Shown here in pieces: positions 1-8,775 of a DNA stretch of 64,000 nt. Location of the stretch: NCBI GenBank assembly GCA_964620045.1, contig CAZUJL010000018.1:1-64000 (forward strand). The letters run 5' to 3'. A program made the position numbers and the translations under genes. Position 1 is the first letter of the stretch, and each line of letters starts with the position of its first letter. Source of the DNA: VFKU01 sp964620045 (GTDB lineage Bacteria; Hydrogenedentota; Hydrogenedentia; Hydrogenedentales; GCA-2746185). The notes beneath the pieces were generated by a model that saw nothing but the letters and a program-made list of their open reading frames with translations, made no database searches and was not told the origin of the DNA.

Positions 1-655
1 CCTCATCCTGCTTGACATGCTGCTGCAGCTCGACCCCGCCGCCAGAGTATTTGAAGCGCGTAAACGGCTCCGCGGCCCACAGCACCGGCCCCACATTCGA
101 CGGCACCTCGCCGTTCAGCATCTGCACCACAGTTGGCAACGGCGCGCCGGGTTCATAGCCGGGAAATCCGAAGCCGTCGTCTGTGCCCGAGGTGTGGCTC
201 ATCAGCATGCGCGGCGTCACCGCCTTCGTGCGCGTGAATTCGCTGTCCGGCACACGCCACGATTTCAGAATCGTGTTCACGTCCGCGTCCAGCGAGAACA
301 CGCCGTCCTGCGCCGCCTTCACGCTCGACATCGCCGCCACCGGCTTGCTGATCGACGCCGCCTGAAACAGCGTCTTCGCCGTCACCGGTTCGCCCGTCGT
401 TGCGTCCGCCACGCCATAGAACTGCACCCACTGCACTTCGAAGTTGTCGATCACGGCAATCGAATAACCCGGCACACCGTACTTCTTGGCAATTTCAGTC
501 AGCGTTTGCGCTTCCGGCCCGCTGCCTTTTTTGTCGCGCGGCGCTTCGACCCGCTGAATCGCTTTTTCCGGCGAGATACCGCCCGCTACGGCTGGAACCG
601 GCACAAGCGCCAACACCACCATCAACGCCCAACGCACGTTAAAAAGGACCCGCAT
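1..655 (-). CDS. Serine hydrolase, beta-lactamase/class C PBP family (3' end cut off)
   Basis: Reading on the minus strand from the ATG at 655 gives 218 residues before the frame runs off the left edge. The N-terminus is a signal peptide (hydrophobic stretch about residues 9-24, ending AVAGG), so the enzyme should be exported. The SxxK nucleophile motif is visible as SISK at residues 101-104. The YSGGG block at 203-207 is the usual second motif of this family (esterases, D-aminopeptidases, class C beta-lactamase relatives). The third motif (HTG-like) and the stop lie outside the window. The substrate cannot be told from sequence; true beta-lactamase activity is not implied. The start is 15 nt after the stop of the upstream methyltransferase gene, so the two are probably cotranscribed. 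Confidence 0.88.
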   Translation of the reverse strand, partial: MRVLFNVRWALMVVLALVPVPAVAGGISPEKAIQRVEAPRDKKGSGPEAQTLTEIAKKYGVPGYSIAVIDNFEVQWVQFYGVADATTGEPVTAKTLFQAASISKPVAAMSSVKAAQDGVFSLDADVNTILKSWRVPDSEFTRTKAVTPRMLMSHTSGTDDGFGFPGYEPGAPLPTVVQMLNGEVPSNVGPVLWAAEPFTRFKYSGGGVELQQHVKQDE

Positions 656-670
656 ATAGCCGCTCCCGAT

Positions 671-1258
671 TTAGGATTTCGTCATCACCAGTTCTGTAAA
701 CGACACCGGCACTGCCCGCGCCGGACGTACAAGGATCAGTTGGAAGCCGTTGCTCGTAAACGCGCGCACCACGTCTTCCCGCGTGCAGATGCCGAACCAC
801 GTGCCCAACGGCTTCGCGATTTTCATAAAGCCTTCGGAAAAAACGAAATCCTGCCAGATTACCGCGCCACCCGGCCGAACCACCCGCGCGAGTTCTTGCA
901 CCGCCTGTGGCCAGGCCGCGATGTGGTGGAAAACCATCTGCGCGATCGCCAGATCGAAGGCTGCGTCGGCGAAGCTCAGCTTCGTGGCATCCTCACGACG
1001 ATACCGCAAGCCGCCCGCTTCGGGATATCGATTCTTGGCCTCGTCGATTTGTTGCGCGTCGTAGTCGGTACCCACGACGTTCCAGCCGTACTCGTCCGCC
1101 AATCGCGCCGAGACTGTTCCGATACCGCAACCAATCTCCAGTACATCCCGAATTTTGCCGGCATCAATCGCGCCCAGCGCCCGCCGCACACGCCGAAGAT
1201 TGCCGAGACCCTTGCGCTCGCGGTTGACGAAGAATTTTTCAAAGCGCGTCATTTCCAT
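671..1258 (-). CDS. Class I SAM-dependent methyltransferase
   Basis: A 195-residue protein with the Rossmann methyltransferase signature: motif I VLEIGCGIG near residue 40-47, the acidic ribose-binding residue in VVGTDYD, and a later RPGG loop before a beta strand, as in Methyltransf_11/25 families. It would transfer a methyl group from SAM to an unidentified substrate in the cytoplasm. I take the ATG at 1258; an in-frame TTG three codons upstream (1267) is an alternative. It lies between a beta-helix gene upstream (66 nt gap) and the serine hydrolase downstream (15 nt gap), all on the minus strand. No substrate clue is visible in the neighbours. Confidence 0.88.
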   Translation of the reverse strand: MEMTRFEKFFVNRERKGLGNLRRVRRALGAIDAGKIRDVLEIGCGIGTVSARLADEYGWNVVGTDYDAQQIDEAKNRYPEAGGLRYRREDATKLSFADAAFDLAIAQMVFHHIAAWPQAVQELARVVRPGGAVIWQDFVFSEGFMKIAKPLGTWFGICTREDVVRAFTSNGFQLILVRPARAVPVSFTELVMTKS

Positions 1259-1324
1259 GACAGACAATCCGGGTGGGCTGGATTCCTTCCGTTAGACGCG
1301 CCTCGGCTGCTATCGGTTTGTGCC

Positions 1325-2443
1325 TTACTGGAAGTGGATTACATCCGTATGCACGCCGCCCTGCTTGACGACCAGCTTGTCTGGATATGTCTTCAGCTCG
1401 GTGTTTTCCTGCCACTGGTTGCGCTCGCCGAGGCCGTCCCAATAAATGTCGCCCGCCGGAATTCCTGCGAACTGTTTGGTAAACGCCCCCGAGGGCGCAC
1501 CGCCATTGTCGGCATAGTGGTTGTGGTGCATGTAAATATGCTCGGCGCTCGGTCCCGATCGCGCCGCGTCTTTTTCCAAATGCCGCACGCCCGCGGCGTC
1601 GTACGCCAACGTCGCCACACCCACGGAACCATTACCCGAAATCTCGCCCTGGGCAACCTCAATCTCGGTTGCGCCCGCGATCAAAATGCCGATACCCGCC
1701 GGTGCGTCGGCGAAGTCGAGACCTTCCGGTCCCGCGATGAGCGCGTTGTTTCCCATCACGCGCGTACGCAACATCTTCACATACGCCAAGCGCTTCTCCG
1801 AGTCGCTCGTATCACTGGAAAAAACGACACCAATTCCATTGTGATGAAAGCTCGCGTTGTCGATCACAATCTGCTGCGAGTTTCCCACATACAAGCCGAA
1901 GCGCGAGGCGTATCCCTCCGATTGCGCGATCCGGCATTCAGTCGAGTCCTCTATGGCGATCGCTACGCCGCCAATCCGCCCCGCCACCACGCGTTCGAGT
2001 GTGCATTGACGAATGTCGTCCAGTTGCACGCCCGTGAACCCGGTGTCCTCGATGATCAAATCCCGCAGCGTCAACTCCGCGCAGTTGTCGGCGCCTACGC
2101 CAGACTTTCCGGATCCGCGAATCACGAAACCTTCAACGGTTACTCTGTTACCGCCGATCAAAATCGCAACCTCAATCGGCTCATCCTCTTCATTCACTTT
2201 AGACTTCAGAACGGACCGCTCGCCTTCGTATTCCAGACCCTTCAGCGTGATGCCGTCCGTTTTTATTTCCACCGACTCCACATATTCCCCCGGCAACACC
2301 TGCACCGTGTCGCCCGGCGCCGCTTTATCCACGGCTTCCTGAATCGATTGCCCGGGGCTCACTGTCCACGTCTTCGGCGCGTCTTGCGCGTGCGCCGCGA
2401 CACCCGCTACGGTTATCAACGCCACAACAAGGATGCGAATCAT
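1325..2443 (-). CDS. Secreted right-handed parallel beta-helix protein
   Basis: A 372-residue protein beginning with a signal peptide (cleavage expected after HAQ, about residue 20). The mature part opens with the phrase PGQSIQEAVDKAAPGDTVQV, the typical first turn of pectate-lyase-like and NosD-like beta helices. It is followed by repeated short strands with N/G/V-rich turns (for example VTVEGFVIRGSG, LTLRDLIIED). Such folds act as polysaccharide lyases, epimerases or surface-binding proteins; I see no feature that fixes one activity. It heads a minus-strand group with the methyltransferase and serine hydrolase and is divergent from the rhodanese gene, with about 65 nt between the starts. 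Confidence 0.85.
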   Translation of the reverse strand: MIRILVVALITVAGVAAHAQDAPKTWTVSPGQSIQEAVDKAAPGDTVQVLPGEYVESVEIKTDGITLKGLEYEGERSVLKSKVNEEDEPIEVAILIGGNRVTVEGFVIRGSGKSGVGADNCAELTLRDLIIEDTGFTGVQLDDIRQCTLERVVAGRIGGVAIAIEDSTECRIAQSEGYASRFGLYVGNSQQIVIDNASFHHNGIGVVFSSDTSDSEKRLAYVKMLRTRVMGNNALIAGPEGLDFADAPAGIGILIAGATEIEVAQGEISGNGSVGVATLAYDAAGVRHLEKDAARSGPSAEHIYMHHNHYADNGGAPSGAFTKQFAGIPAGDIYWDGLGERNQWQENTELKTYPDKLVVKQGGVHTDVIHFQ

Positions 2444-2508
2444 CGTACGTTCCCTCGCAGATACCCGCTATGATACTGCCTGGACTCATCAAACGAATGG
2501 AGGCCTCC

Positions 2509-2880
2509 ATGCAACACGCCCCCGGATTCCTAAAACTCGTAAATGACGCCAAAAAGCACGTGAAAGAGTGCACCGTCGCCGACGTCGCCCAAATGCGCAG
2601 CCGTGGCGACAAATTCACCCTCGTGGATGTTCGCGAGGACAACGAATGGGTCGAAGGCCACCTGCCCGGCGCGGTTCACCTCGGCAAAGGCATCATCGAG
2701 CGCGATGTGGAAAAAGAGATCCCCGATCACGCCACCAAAATCGTGCTCTACTGCGGCGGAGGCTACCGCTCCGCGCTCGCGGCTGACAACCTGCAGAAAA
2801 TGGGGTACACCAACGTCATTTCAATGGACGGCGGCTACAAAGGCTGGAAAAGCGCCGGGCACGCGCTCGAGAAACCTTAA
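2509..2880 (+). CDS. Single-domain rhodanese-like sulfurtransferase
   Basis: One rhodanese domain: LVDVREDNEW, the EGHLPGAVHL block, and the active-site loop CGGGYRS with the catalytic cysteine at about residue 82. It would carry a persulfide on that cysteine and pass sulfur to acceptors such as cyanide or thiols; no signal peptide is present. I choose the ATG at 2509 because GGAGG at 2499-2503 sits five bases upstream; in-frame ATGs at 2497 and 2470 lack such a site. The stop overlaps the 3' end of the convergent rhomboid gene by 4 nt. Confidence 0.9.
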   Translation: MQHAPGFLKLVNDAKKHVKECTVADVAQMRSRGDKFTLVDVREDNEWVEGHLPGAVHLGKGIIERDVEKEIPDHATKIVLYCGGGYRSALAADNLQKMGYTNVISMDGGYKGWKSAGHALEKP

Positions 2881-3911
2881 ATTTCCCGACGCTGCAATTC
2901 CTGTTGCAATTCCGGCCATGACTGCACAACGAACATCGCGACAAACACGATCGCCGTAATCCACAACGCCAAACAAATCCATCCGACAACGCTCCACGCG
3001 CGTGTCGCGCCGCGTGGATGCATGCGACTCGACTCCGGCAACACGCCAAACACGATCCCGCCCACCATGCCGCCGAAATGCGCCGCGTTGCTGATGCCGC
3101 CCCCGCCCGCATACGAATTGATCACAAACCCGAGGATGAACATAAACGCCGCCGACTGCAGCAGCGAATTGCGCATCGAAACAATACCCGCGCGGTGCGC
3201 GAACACAATGCCGAATCCCAGCAAGCCGAACAGCCAGCCGGACGCGCCCACTACGGGCAGATACCACATGTTCTGCACCAGCCCGTACCACACGTAGCAC
3301 ATCCCCGCCGCGCTGAGTTGCGACAGCGTGATAAGCGACAGCATGCGCGCGCGACTCAACTGCGATTCAAGCAGCGGCGCGATCTGCACGAGGAAGTACG
3401 AGTTCATGCCGATGTGAAACAGCCCGCCATGCACGAGGCCAAACGCGAGAATGCGCCAGTATTCGTGCTGTTCGATGCCGTAGGCCGTGGTGAACGCGCC
3501 GAGCACGTGCATCGACACGCCGCTGGGCCCGAGCGCACTGCTGATCGAGATGCCGTCGATGAAAATCTGCACGGCCCAGAACAACACCATCATGCCGAGA
3601 AAACCCATCGATACCACTGGGCCTTCGGAGGGAATCACGGTCGAGATCAGCCGGCGCACGCGGTAGCCCGCCATCGACGGCAGCCGCATGCCGCAGGAAC
3701 TGCAGGTTTTCAGGTCGGCATTGTTGATGGCGCGGCAGTGCGGGCAGATTTTGTTCGGATAACTCCACCACGAAAGCGACGCCGGCCGCCCGCCGGTCTC
3801 GATCAGACGCTTCGCCTGCTGTTCTCTCTGGTAAATCCGCCAGCGCAGCTTCGTCGTGTTTACGCCGAGCCGCTCAAGCAGTTGAATGTACCACCGGTCG
3901 CCGTCGGGCAT
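2877..3911 (-). CDS. Rhomboid-family intramembrane serine protease with N-terminal zinc ribbon
   Basis: 344 residues. The cytoplasmic N-terminus carries a CPHC...CSSC zinc ribbon (Cys56, 59, 70, 73). Six or more hydrophobic segments follow. The rhomboid landmarks are visible: HGGLFHIGMN (His161, His166, Asn170), the nucleophile in GASG (Ser224) and the catalytic histidine in AAHFGG (His278). It would cleave transmembrane helices inside the inner membrane. The zinc ribbon is a known accessory in some bacterial rhomboids and may recruit partners. The gene is convergent with the rhodanese gene (4 nt overlap). The substrate is unknown. Confidence 0.93.
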   Translation of the reverse strand: MPDGDRWYIQLLERLGVNTTKLRWRIYQREQQAKRLIETGGRPASLSWWSYPNKICPHCRAINNADLKTCSSCGMRLPSMAGYRVRRLISTVIPSEGPVVSMGFLGMMVLFWAVQIFIDGISISSALGPSGVSMHVLGAFTTAYGIEQHEYWRILAFGLVHGGLFHIGMNSYFLVQIAPLLESQLSRARMLSLITLSQLSAAGMCYVWYGLVQNMWYLPVVGASGWLFGLLGFGIVFAHRAGIVSMRNSLLQSAAFMFILGFVINSYAGGGGISNAAHFGGMVGGIVFGVLPESSRMHPRGATRAWSVVGWICLALWITAIVFVAMFVVQSWPELQQELQRREI

Positions 3912-3944
3912 CGTACTCCCCTGTGCGCGAAGACGCCCGCGAAA

Positions 3945-4403
3945 TCAGTTGTAGTACCGCGACAAGGTTTCGGCCACCGCCGCCGGCTTATCGCTGCCTT
4001 CGACTTCGATCGTCACCTCGACCGCCACCTGCGCGCCGCCCTTCACGTCCTCGACGCCCAGCAATCGGGCCTTCGCGCGCACCCTCTTGCCGACCGGCAC
4101 GGGGGAGGGAAAGCGCAGCTTGTTCAGGCCGTAGTTCACGCCCATCTTCACGCCTTTCACGCGCCATACTTGCGCCATCAAATACGGCACCAGCGACAAG
4201 GTCATGTACCCGTGGGCGATTGTCGTGCCGTAGGGCGAGTCTTTCTTCGCACGCTCGGCGTCAATATGGATCCATTGGTGGTCGAGCGTCACGTCCGCAA
4301 ACGTGTTCACGTCTTTCTGAGTGACCTCGTGCCACTCGGACGTGCCCAGTTCCTGACCCACCAACGATTTGATGTCGGAAAATGCAATCTCACGCGGCGC
4401 CAT
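3945..4403 (-). CDS. MaoC-like (R)-specific enoyl-CoA hydratase/dehydratase
   Basis: 152 residues forming a single hot-dog hydratase domain. The hydratase motif is clear: DVTLDHQWIHID with the Asp/His pair (about Asp41 and His46), followed by SPYGTTIAHGYM. Proteins of this type hydrate trans-2-enoyl-CoA to (R)-3-hydroxyacyl-CoA and often feed polyhydroxyalkanoate or fatty-acid pathways. The open frame extends further upstream, but the ATG at 4403 is preferred: GGGAG lies just upstream of it, and the family normally begins a few residues before the conserved FADV region. It is flanked by unrelated genes on the same strand. Confidence 0.92.
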   Translation of the reverse strand: MAPREIAFSDIKSLVGQELGTSEWHEVTQKDVNTFADVTLDHQWIHIDAERAKKDSPYGTTIAHGYMTLSLVPYLMAQVWRVKGVKMGVNYGLNKLRFPSPVPVGKRVRAKARLLGVEDVKGGAQVAVEVTIEVEGSDKPAAVAETLSRYYN

Positions 4404-4494
4404 GCGAAGTCTCCCAGAATCAGTGGTTCGTTCCGGGCAGGATAGCGCATCTACAGCGTCATTGCGAGAGCGGGAGGGCGAGCGTACCCGTGAG

Positions 4495-4935
4495 CTAAAC
4501 GTGCAACGCCCGCCCGATCGCGAATCCAGCGAACACACATAAAATCCCGACAACGTTCTGGGAAATAATGTTCGCTGCCGCAAGGCCCCACTGCGACTTC
4601 TCCATGAACTGCGCCGACTGGAACGCAAACGTCGAATAGGTCGTGTACGCCCCCATGAAACCGGTCAGCACAATCCCACGCACATCGTGAAGCTCCGAGC
4701 GTTGTTCCGCCATGGCATACACGACGCCAAACAACAAGCACCCGGTCATGTTCACCAGAAAAATGGCCCACGGAAACGCGGTCGGAAATTGCCGGTCCAC
4801 AAACATGGCCATGCTGTAGCGCGCCAGGGTCCCCAGCGCGCCCGCCGCCGCCAGCCAAGCCAGTTTCGCCGTCAGACTCAGCGTCCGTCTCCCGTTAGTC
4901 GTGCACGACTGCTCAGTCGCGTACGACTGACGCAA
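4495..4935 (-). CDS. crcB: Fluoride ion exporter CrcB/FluC
   Basis: 146 residues with four hydrophobic helices and the Fluc-family signatures: GALGTLARY near the first helix, NMTGCLLFG in the second, and GFMGAYTTYSTF in the third, which holds the phenylalanine/threonine track lining the fluoride pore. It works as a dimeric channel exporting F- from the cytoplasm. The annotated ATG overlaps the 3' end of the aminotransferase gene by 23 nt; a shorter start is possible because the first 20 residues are not typical of the family. I saw no fluoride riboswitch upstream, which is consistent with cotranscription with the preceding gene. Confidence 0.93.
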   Translation of the reverse strand: MRQSYATEQSCTTNGRRTLSLTAKLAWLAAAGALGTLARYSMAMFVDRQFPTAFPWAIFLVNMTGCLLFGVVYAMAEQRSELHDVRGIVLTGFMGAYTTYSTFAFQSAQFMEKSQWGLAAANIISQNVVGILCVFAGFAIGRALHV

Positions 4936-6109
4936 TCGCGGTGCACAACGGCTCCATGTTCGACTTCGTCAACCCCGCGACGTTAATGCGCCCGCTGCCA
5001 ACGATGTACACGCCGTGCTGGTCACGCAACTCGTCCACCTGCGCCTTCGTAAGCCCGGAGTAGGAGAACATGCCGCGCTGGCGCGTCAGGAACGAAAAAT
5101 CCCGTTTCACGCCCTTCGCCTTCAGTGTGCTCACGAACAATTCACGCATCTCGTGGATGCGTTTGCACATCGCCTTCAGTTCCGCGTCCCATTCCGTGCG
5201 CAACGCGGGATCGCTCAGCACCGTCGTCACGATCGACGCGCCGTGCGCCGGAGGGTTCGAGTAGTTTACGCGGATCGCACGGCGCACATGCGTGAGGCTC
5301 GTCTGCGCCGCGTCCTTCGAACGCGCGACAAGCGTCAGCGCGCCCGTACGCTCGTTGTACAGACCGAAGTTTTTCGAGAACGAACTCGACACCAGCATCT
5401 CGCCCGGGAATCCCGCGAACAGCCGCAGGCCGCGCGCGTCTTCATCGAGCCCGTCGCCAAGCCCCTGATACGCGAAGTCGAAAAACGGCATCAGCTTCTT
5501 GCTGTGCGACAGCGCCGCCAGCGTGTGCCACTGTTCCGGCGTCGGGTCGATGCCCGTCGGGTTGTGGCAGCAGGCGTGTAGCACAACCACATCGCCCTCG
5601 TGCGCGCCTTCCAGCGCCTTCACCATGCCATCAAAATCGATCGCGTGTGCGCGCGGCTCGTAATACGGATACGTTTTTACTTTAAGCCCAGCCGCCTCAA
5701 AAATCCCAGGGTGGTTCGGCCACGTCGGCTCGCTCAGCCATACCGTCGTCCCCGGCTTCAGCATGTGCAGCAGATCCGCCGCCACGCGCAACGCACCCGT
5801 ACCGCCCGGCGTGTCCGCCGTCACGGCGCGGCCCGAAGTGATGATCTCGTGCCCTTTGCCGAACACAAGCTCCTGCACTTGCGCGCCATAGTCCGGCGCA
5901 CCTTCAATCGGCAGATAACTTTTCGTCGTCTCCGTCTTCAGCAGTTTTTCTTCGGCCTTTTTCACAGCCGTCAACACCGGCGTCTGGCCGCTGGCGTCTT
6001 TGTATACGCCAATCGTCAGATTGATCTTCGTCGAACGCGGGTCTTTTTTGAACGTGTCCGTGAGGCCCATGATCGCGTCGGGCGGTGCCGGGGTTAACTG
6101 ATCAAACAC
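4913..6109 (-). CDS. aspC: Aspartate/aromatic aminotransferase (AspC/TyrB type)
   Basis: 398 residues, close in length to E. coli AspC. The PLP-binding lysine falls at residue 246 in SSSFSKNFGLY, the same number as in E. coli. The N-terminus FDQLTPAPPDAIMGL, the KINLTIGVYKD block and HNPTGIDPT are all family hallmarks. It would interconvert aspartate, aromatic amino acids and their 2-oxo acids in the cytoplasm. The start is a GTG at 6109, supported by AGGAG eight bases upstream; the open frame continues 20 codons further but that extension is absent from known family members. The crcB frame overlaps its end by 23 nt. Confidence 0.95.
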   Translation of the reverse strand: MFDQLTPAPPDAIMGLTDTFKKDPRSTKINLTIGVYKDASGQTPVLTAVKKAEEKLLKTETTKSYLPIEGAPDYGAQVQELVFGKGHEIITSGRAVTADTPGGTGALRVAADLLHMLKPGTTVWLSEPTWPNHPGIFEAAGLKVKTYPYYEPRAHAIDFDGMVKALEGAHEGDVVVLHACCHNPTGIDPTPEQWHTLAALSHSKKLMPFFDFAYQGLGDGLDEDARGLRLFAGFPGEMLVSSSFSKNFGLYNERTGALTLVARSKDAAQTSLTHVRRAIRVNYSNPPAHGASIVTTVLSDPALRTEWDAELKAMCKRIHEMRELFVSTLKAKGVKRDFSFLTRQRGMFSYSGLTKAQVDELRDQHGVYIVGSGRINVAGLTKSNMEPLCTAIASVVRD

Positions 6110-6212
6110 GAGACAAACTCCTTCCGTATCAGGCCGTGCATCGGGGAGAGAACGCTGAACCGCGTCCAAGTGCCCTTAGTATAACGGCTTCCGATGCGCA
6201 TTCCCAAGCCGC

Positions 6213-6677
6213 TCACCACGTTGTAAAGGGCCGTTGCGCCAGCGACGAATTTAGATACTTCGGATCGCCCGACACTTCGCGGCCCACCCACGGCGGCGAA
6301 TCCACGCGCTGGTCCTCACTATCCAGTTCCACTTCCGCCACCACGAGCCCTGCGTTCGCGCCCTCAAACACGTCGACTTCCCACACCAACCCGCCGTGCT
6401 TCACATGATGCCGCGTTTTCAGCACCGCCCGCCCCATGCAGCCGTGCGCAAGCAAATGCTCGGCGTCGGCCACCGGAATCTCGTACTCAAACTCGTCCCG
6501 CGCGATCGCGAGCGTGGACTGCTTGATGTTCAGATAGGCTTTTCCGCCCGACACCCGCACCCGCACAGACACCGGCGGCCCAAATGTAAGATATCCCTGT
6601 CGCATCGGCTTCGGGTCAAACCCCGGCCGCCATGCGTCGTTTGCCACCAGGAATTTCCGTTCGATTTCTTTGCCCAC
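6213..6677 (-). CDS. CYTH-domain protein (triphosphate tunnel metalloenzyme)
   Basis: 154 residues starting with MGKEIERKFLV, the ExExK metal/phosphate-binding signature of CYTH proteins. Alternating charged strands follow (SVRVRVSGGKAYLNIK, EFEYEIP, VWEVDVFEG, AEVELDSED), as expected for the tunnel barrel. Bacterial members mostly hydrolyse inorganic triphosphate or act as class IV adenylate cyclases; short stand-alone proteins like this are usually tripolyphosphatases. That function is inferred. It is transcribed away from the pilus operon. Confidence 0.9.
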   Translation of the reverse strand: MGKEIERKFLVANDAWRPGFDPKPMRQGYLTFGPPVSVRVRVSGGKAYLNIKQSTLAIARDEFEYEIPVADAEHLLAHGCMGRAVLKTRHHVKHGGLVWEVDVFEGANAGLVVAEVELDSEDQRVDSPPWVGREVSGDPKYLNSSLAQRPFTTW

Positions 6678-6986
6678 GCGGAGCGTCCCCCTTGGGGCGG
6701 GATCATACCCGAACCCGCCCGCCGCGCCTGTGTGACTCCATATATATAGTCGCCGACCGCGCGCCCAGCGTGCAGGGCCGCTTCTGGCGCACTTGCGACA
6801 ATTTTTGTTGCACCCATCGCCAAATTTTGACTTCGCGTGGTACAGTTCGGGTGCCTGCAGTCAGGCGGGGGAAGGAAAAGTACCCTTGGGGGATCCGTGC
6901 AATTCTTGTGCGGGAGAGGTGTGTCTGTTTGGTAACAAATTGTTTACAAAAATAACGAAAAAAGATCGACATTAACCGCTAAATCC
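6678..6986. other. Intergenic region between the CYTH gene and the pilus operon
   Basis: About 310 bp without a convincing gene, between two divergent genes, so it should hold both promoters. An AT-only run (CCATATATATAG, about 6738-6749) stands out in GC-rich surroundings. The last 60 bp before the pilus operon are AT-rich and contain the imperfect dyad GTAACAAATTGTTTAC (about 6932-6947). I could not place a convincing -35/-10 pair or a sigma-54 GG/GC element. Confidence 0.5.
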
Positions 6987-8735
6987 ATGCTTCGCCGAAT
7001 CAAAAACGATAAATCCGAACCGGTCGCCCGGCCCACGTCCGACGTGGTCGCCGAGCCCGATCTGATTTCATCCGACATACCCGCGCCGGCGCTCGAAGAA
7101 GCATCATCGAAGGGCCGCGCCGCGCGCCTCGGCGACATCCTGCGCGAAGAGCGCATCATCACCGCGAAGCAGCTCGAGGAAGGTCTCGCGAAACAAAAAG
7201 AGATGGGCGGCTTCCTCGGCCAGGCGCTCGTCGAACTGGGCCACATCGATCAGGACACGCTAACGCTCGTCCTCGTGAAGCAGTGCAAAATCCCGCACCT
7301 CAATCTGCACGAATACTCCATTGGCAAAGAAGTGCTCTCGCTGATTCCGGCCGAATTGTGCCGCAAGTATCACGTACTGCCCGTCGACAAGATGGGAAAA
7401 ATTCTCACCGTCGCCATGGTCGATCCGCTCGATGTGGATGCGCTCGCGGCGATTCGTGGCGCATTTCCCGATCTGCGCATCAAGCCGATTCTGTGCGACT
7501 GGCCGCATTTCCAGGAAGTGTTCAAGCGCATTGAGCAGTCTCCGGCCGCGATCCCCGCTCCGGTTGCTGAAACTAAGTCAGCGACACCTCCGCCGCCTGC
7601 TCCAAACAAGACCGAAGTAGAAGCCCCCGCCAAAAAAGCGGTTCCTGCTTTCATGGCGAAGGCTGTTCGTGTAGCGGCCGCGCAGACTGTCGTCGAGGAA
7701 GAAATTCCCGTTATAGACATTGCCGCACCCGCGCCAGAGGTGGACTCAGAAGCGATTACGGCCGCCGTCCGCGAAGGATTGCGCCAGACCTTGTCCGTCT
7801 TCGAACAACGGCTCATCGAAGCCGCGGAACTGTTGCGCGTCGTCCAGGAAAAAGAAAAAGTCATCGTCGCCGCGCAAGCCAAGGAAGATTTGGGCGTGCC
7901 CACTCCTGCGCCCGTGGTTAAGCGGATTGAACGCGTTGTTGCGCTCGCGCCGGCGTCCGCGCCGGCCGATGCCGACGCGCGTGTGCTCGCCGATCTTGAA
8001 CGCGGCACGCCACGCACGGTGTATTCCTTCGACTCCTTCGTTGCCGGTGCGGCCAACAAAGCCGCGCTCGATATGGCCAACGCGATCGCGACCGGAAAAG
8101 GCGCTGAATACAATCCGTTTTTCCTGTGCGGCGATGTCGGTCTCGGCAAGACGCACCTCATCAGCGCCATTGGCAACGCAATGCTCGAGCGCGACGCGAA
8201 GCTGCGCATCGGCTGGACTTCGGCCGGACGTTTCGCCGACCACGCCATCGCCGCGCTCGAAGAGAAGGCCCAGGAAGATTTCCGCCACGCCTACAGCCAG
8301 TGGGACGCACTCATTCTCGACGACATCCAGTTTCTCGGCGGTCGCATCGAAGCACAAGAAGAACTTTTCCATGTGTTCAACGCCCTGCTCGAACAAGGCC
8401 GCCAGATTGTGATCGCCGGCGACCGCATGCCCGACAAACTCGGCCTGCTCGAGAAGCGCCTCGTCTCGCGTTTCGATAGCGGCCAGGTTGTCCGCATTCA
8501 CGCGCCCGAATGGGACACGCGGATTCAGATCCTCCGCCAGCATGCGAAGCTGCTCGACGCGAAAGCGCCGGACGATGCGTTGGCAATGATCGCCATGAGA
8601 TACCCGGCCGACGTGCGCCGGTTGATTGGCGCGCTGCGCAAAGTTGCCGCGCGCGCGAAGTTGCAAGGGGGAAGCATTACCGCGGCGCTCGCCGGCGAAA
8701 TTCTGGCCGAGAGCAACGCGGAGGCCGCGGCTTAA
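6987..8735 (+). CDS. MshEN domain fused to a DnaA-family AAA+ ATPase, first gene of the pilus operon
   Basis: 582 residues in three parts. Residues about 46-185 form a GspE/PilB-type N-terminal (MshEN) domain: RLGDILREE, QLEEGLAKQ, LVELGHID, then LTVAMVDPLDV. Residues about 186-340 are a Pro/Ala-rich linker with a predicted coiled coil (about 256-300). Residues about 345-575 are a DnaA-like AAA+ domain: FDSFVAGAANKAAL, Walker A GDVGLGKTH (382-390), Walker B LILDDIQFL (442-450), sensor I AGDRMPDKL, arginine-finger box RLVSRF (491-496), and sensor II DVRRLIGAL with Arg544. The DNA-binding domain IV of DnaA is absent, so this is not a replication initiator. MshEN domains of some pilus and secretion ATPases bind cyclic di-GMP; that binding here is an inference. 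It is followed at 40 bp by pilB. Confidence 0.88.
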   Translation: MLRRIKNDKSEPVARPTSDVVAEPDLISSDIPAPALEEASSKGRAARLGDILREERIITAKQLEEGLAKQKEMGGFLGQALVELGHIDQDTLTLVLVKQCKIPHLNLHEYSIGKEVLSLIPAELCRKYHVLPVDKMGKILTVAMVDPLDVDALAAIRGAFPDLRIKPILCDWPHFQEVFKRIEQSPAAIPAPVAETKSATPPPPAPNKTEVEAPAKKAVPAFMAKAVRVAAAQTVVEEEIPVIDIAAPAPEVDSEAITAAVREGLRQTLSVFEQRLIEAAELLRVVQEKEKVIVAAQAKEDLGVPTPAPVVKRIERVVALAPASAPADADARVLADLERGTPRTVYSFDSFVAGAANKAALDMANAIATGKGAEYNPFFLCGDVGLGKTHLISAIGNAMLERDAKLRIGWTSAGRFADHAIAALEEKAQEDFRHAYSQWDALILDDIQFLGGRIEAQEELFHVFNALLEQGRQIVIAGDRMPDKLGLLEKRLVSRFDSGQVVRIHAPEWDTRIQILRQHAKLLDAKAPDDALAMIAMRYPADVRRLIGALRKVAARAKLQGGSITAALAGEILAESNAEAAA

Positions 8736-8775
8736 TCGCTGCGCCAGCGGAACGGGGACTTTGGGGGATTAAGCA

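Noticed and set aside
17..2473. Very long plus-strand open frame (818 codons) antisense to three genes
   Set aside because: It is rich in Arg/His/Leu runs, has no recognisable domain and mirrors minus-strand genes with clear motifs; GC-rich codon bias keeps the antisense frame open.
3018..4445. Plus-strand open frame of 475 codons
   Set aside because: It is antisense to the rhomboid and MaoC genes, both with active-site motifs.
6823..6846. TTGACT and TACAGT as promoter of the pilus operon
   Set aside because: The spacing is only 8 bp, so the pair cannot form a sigma-70 promoter.
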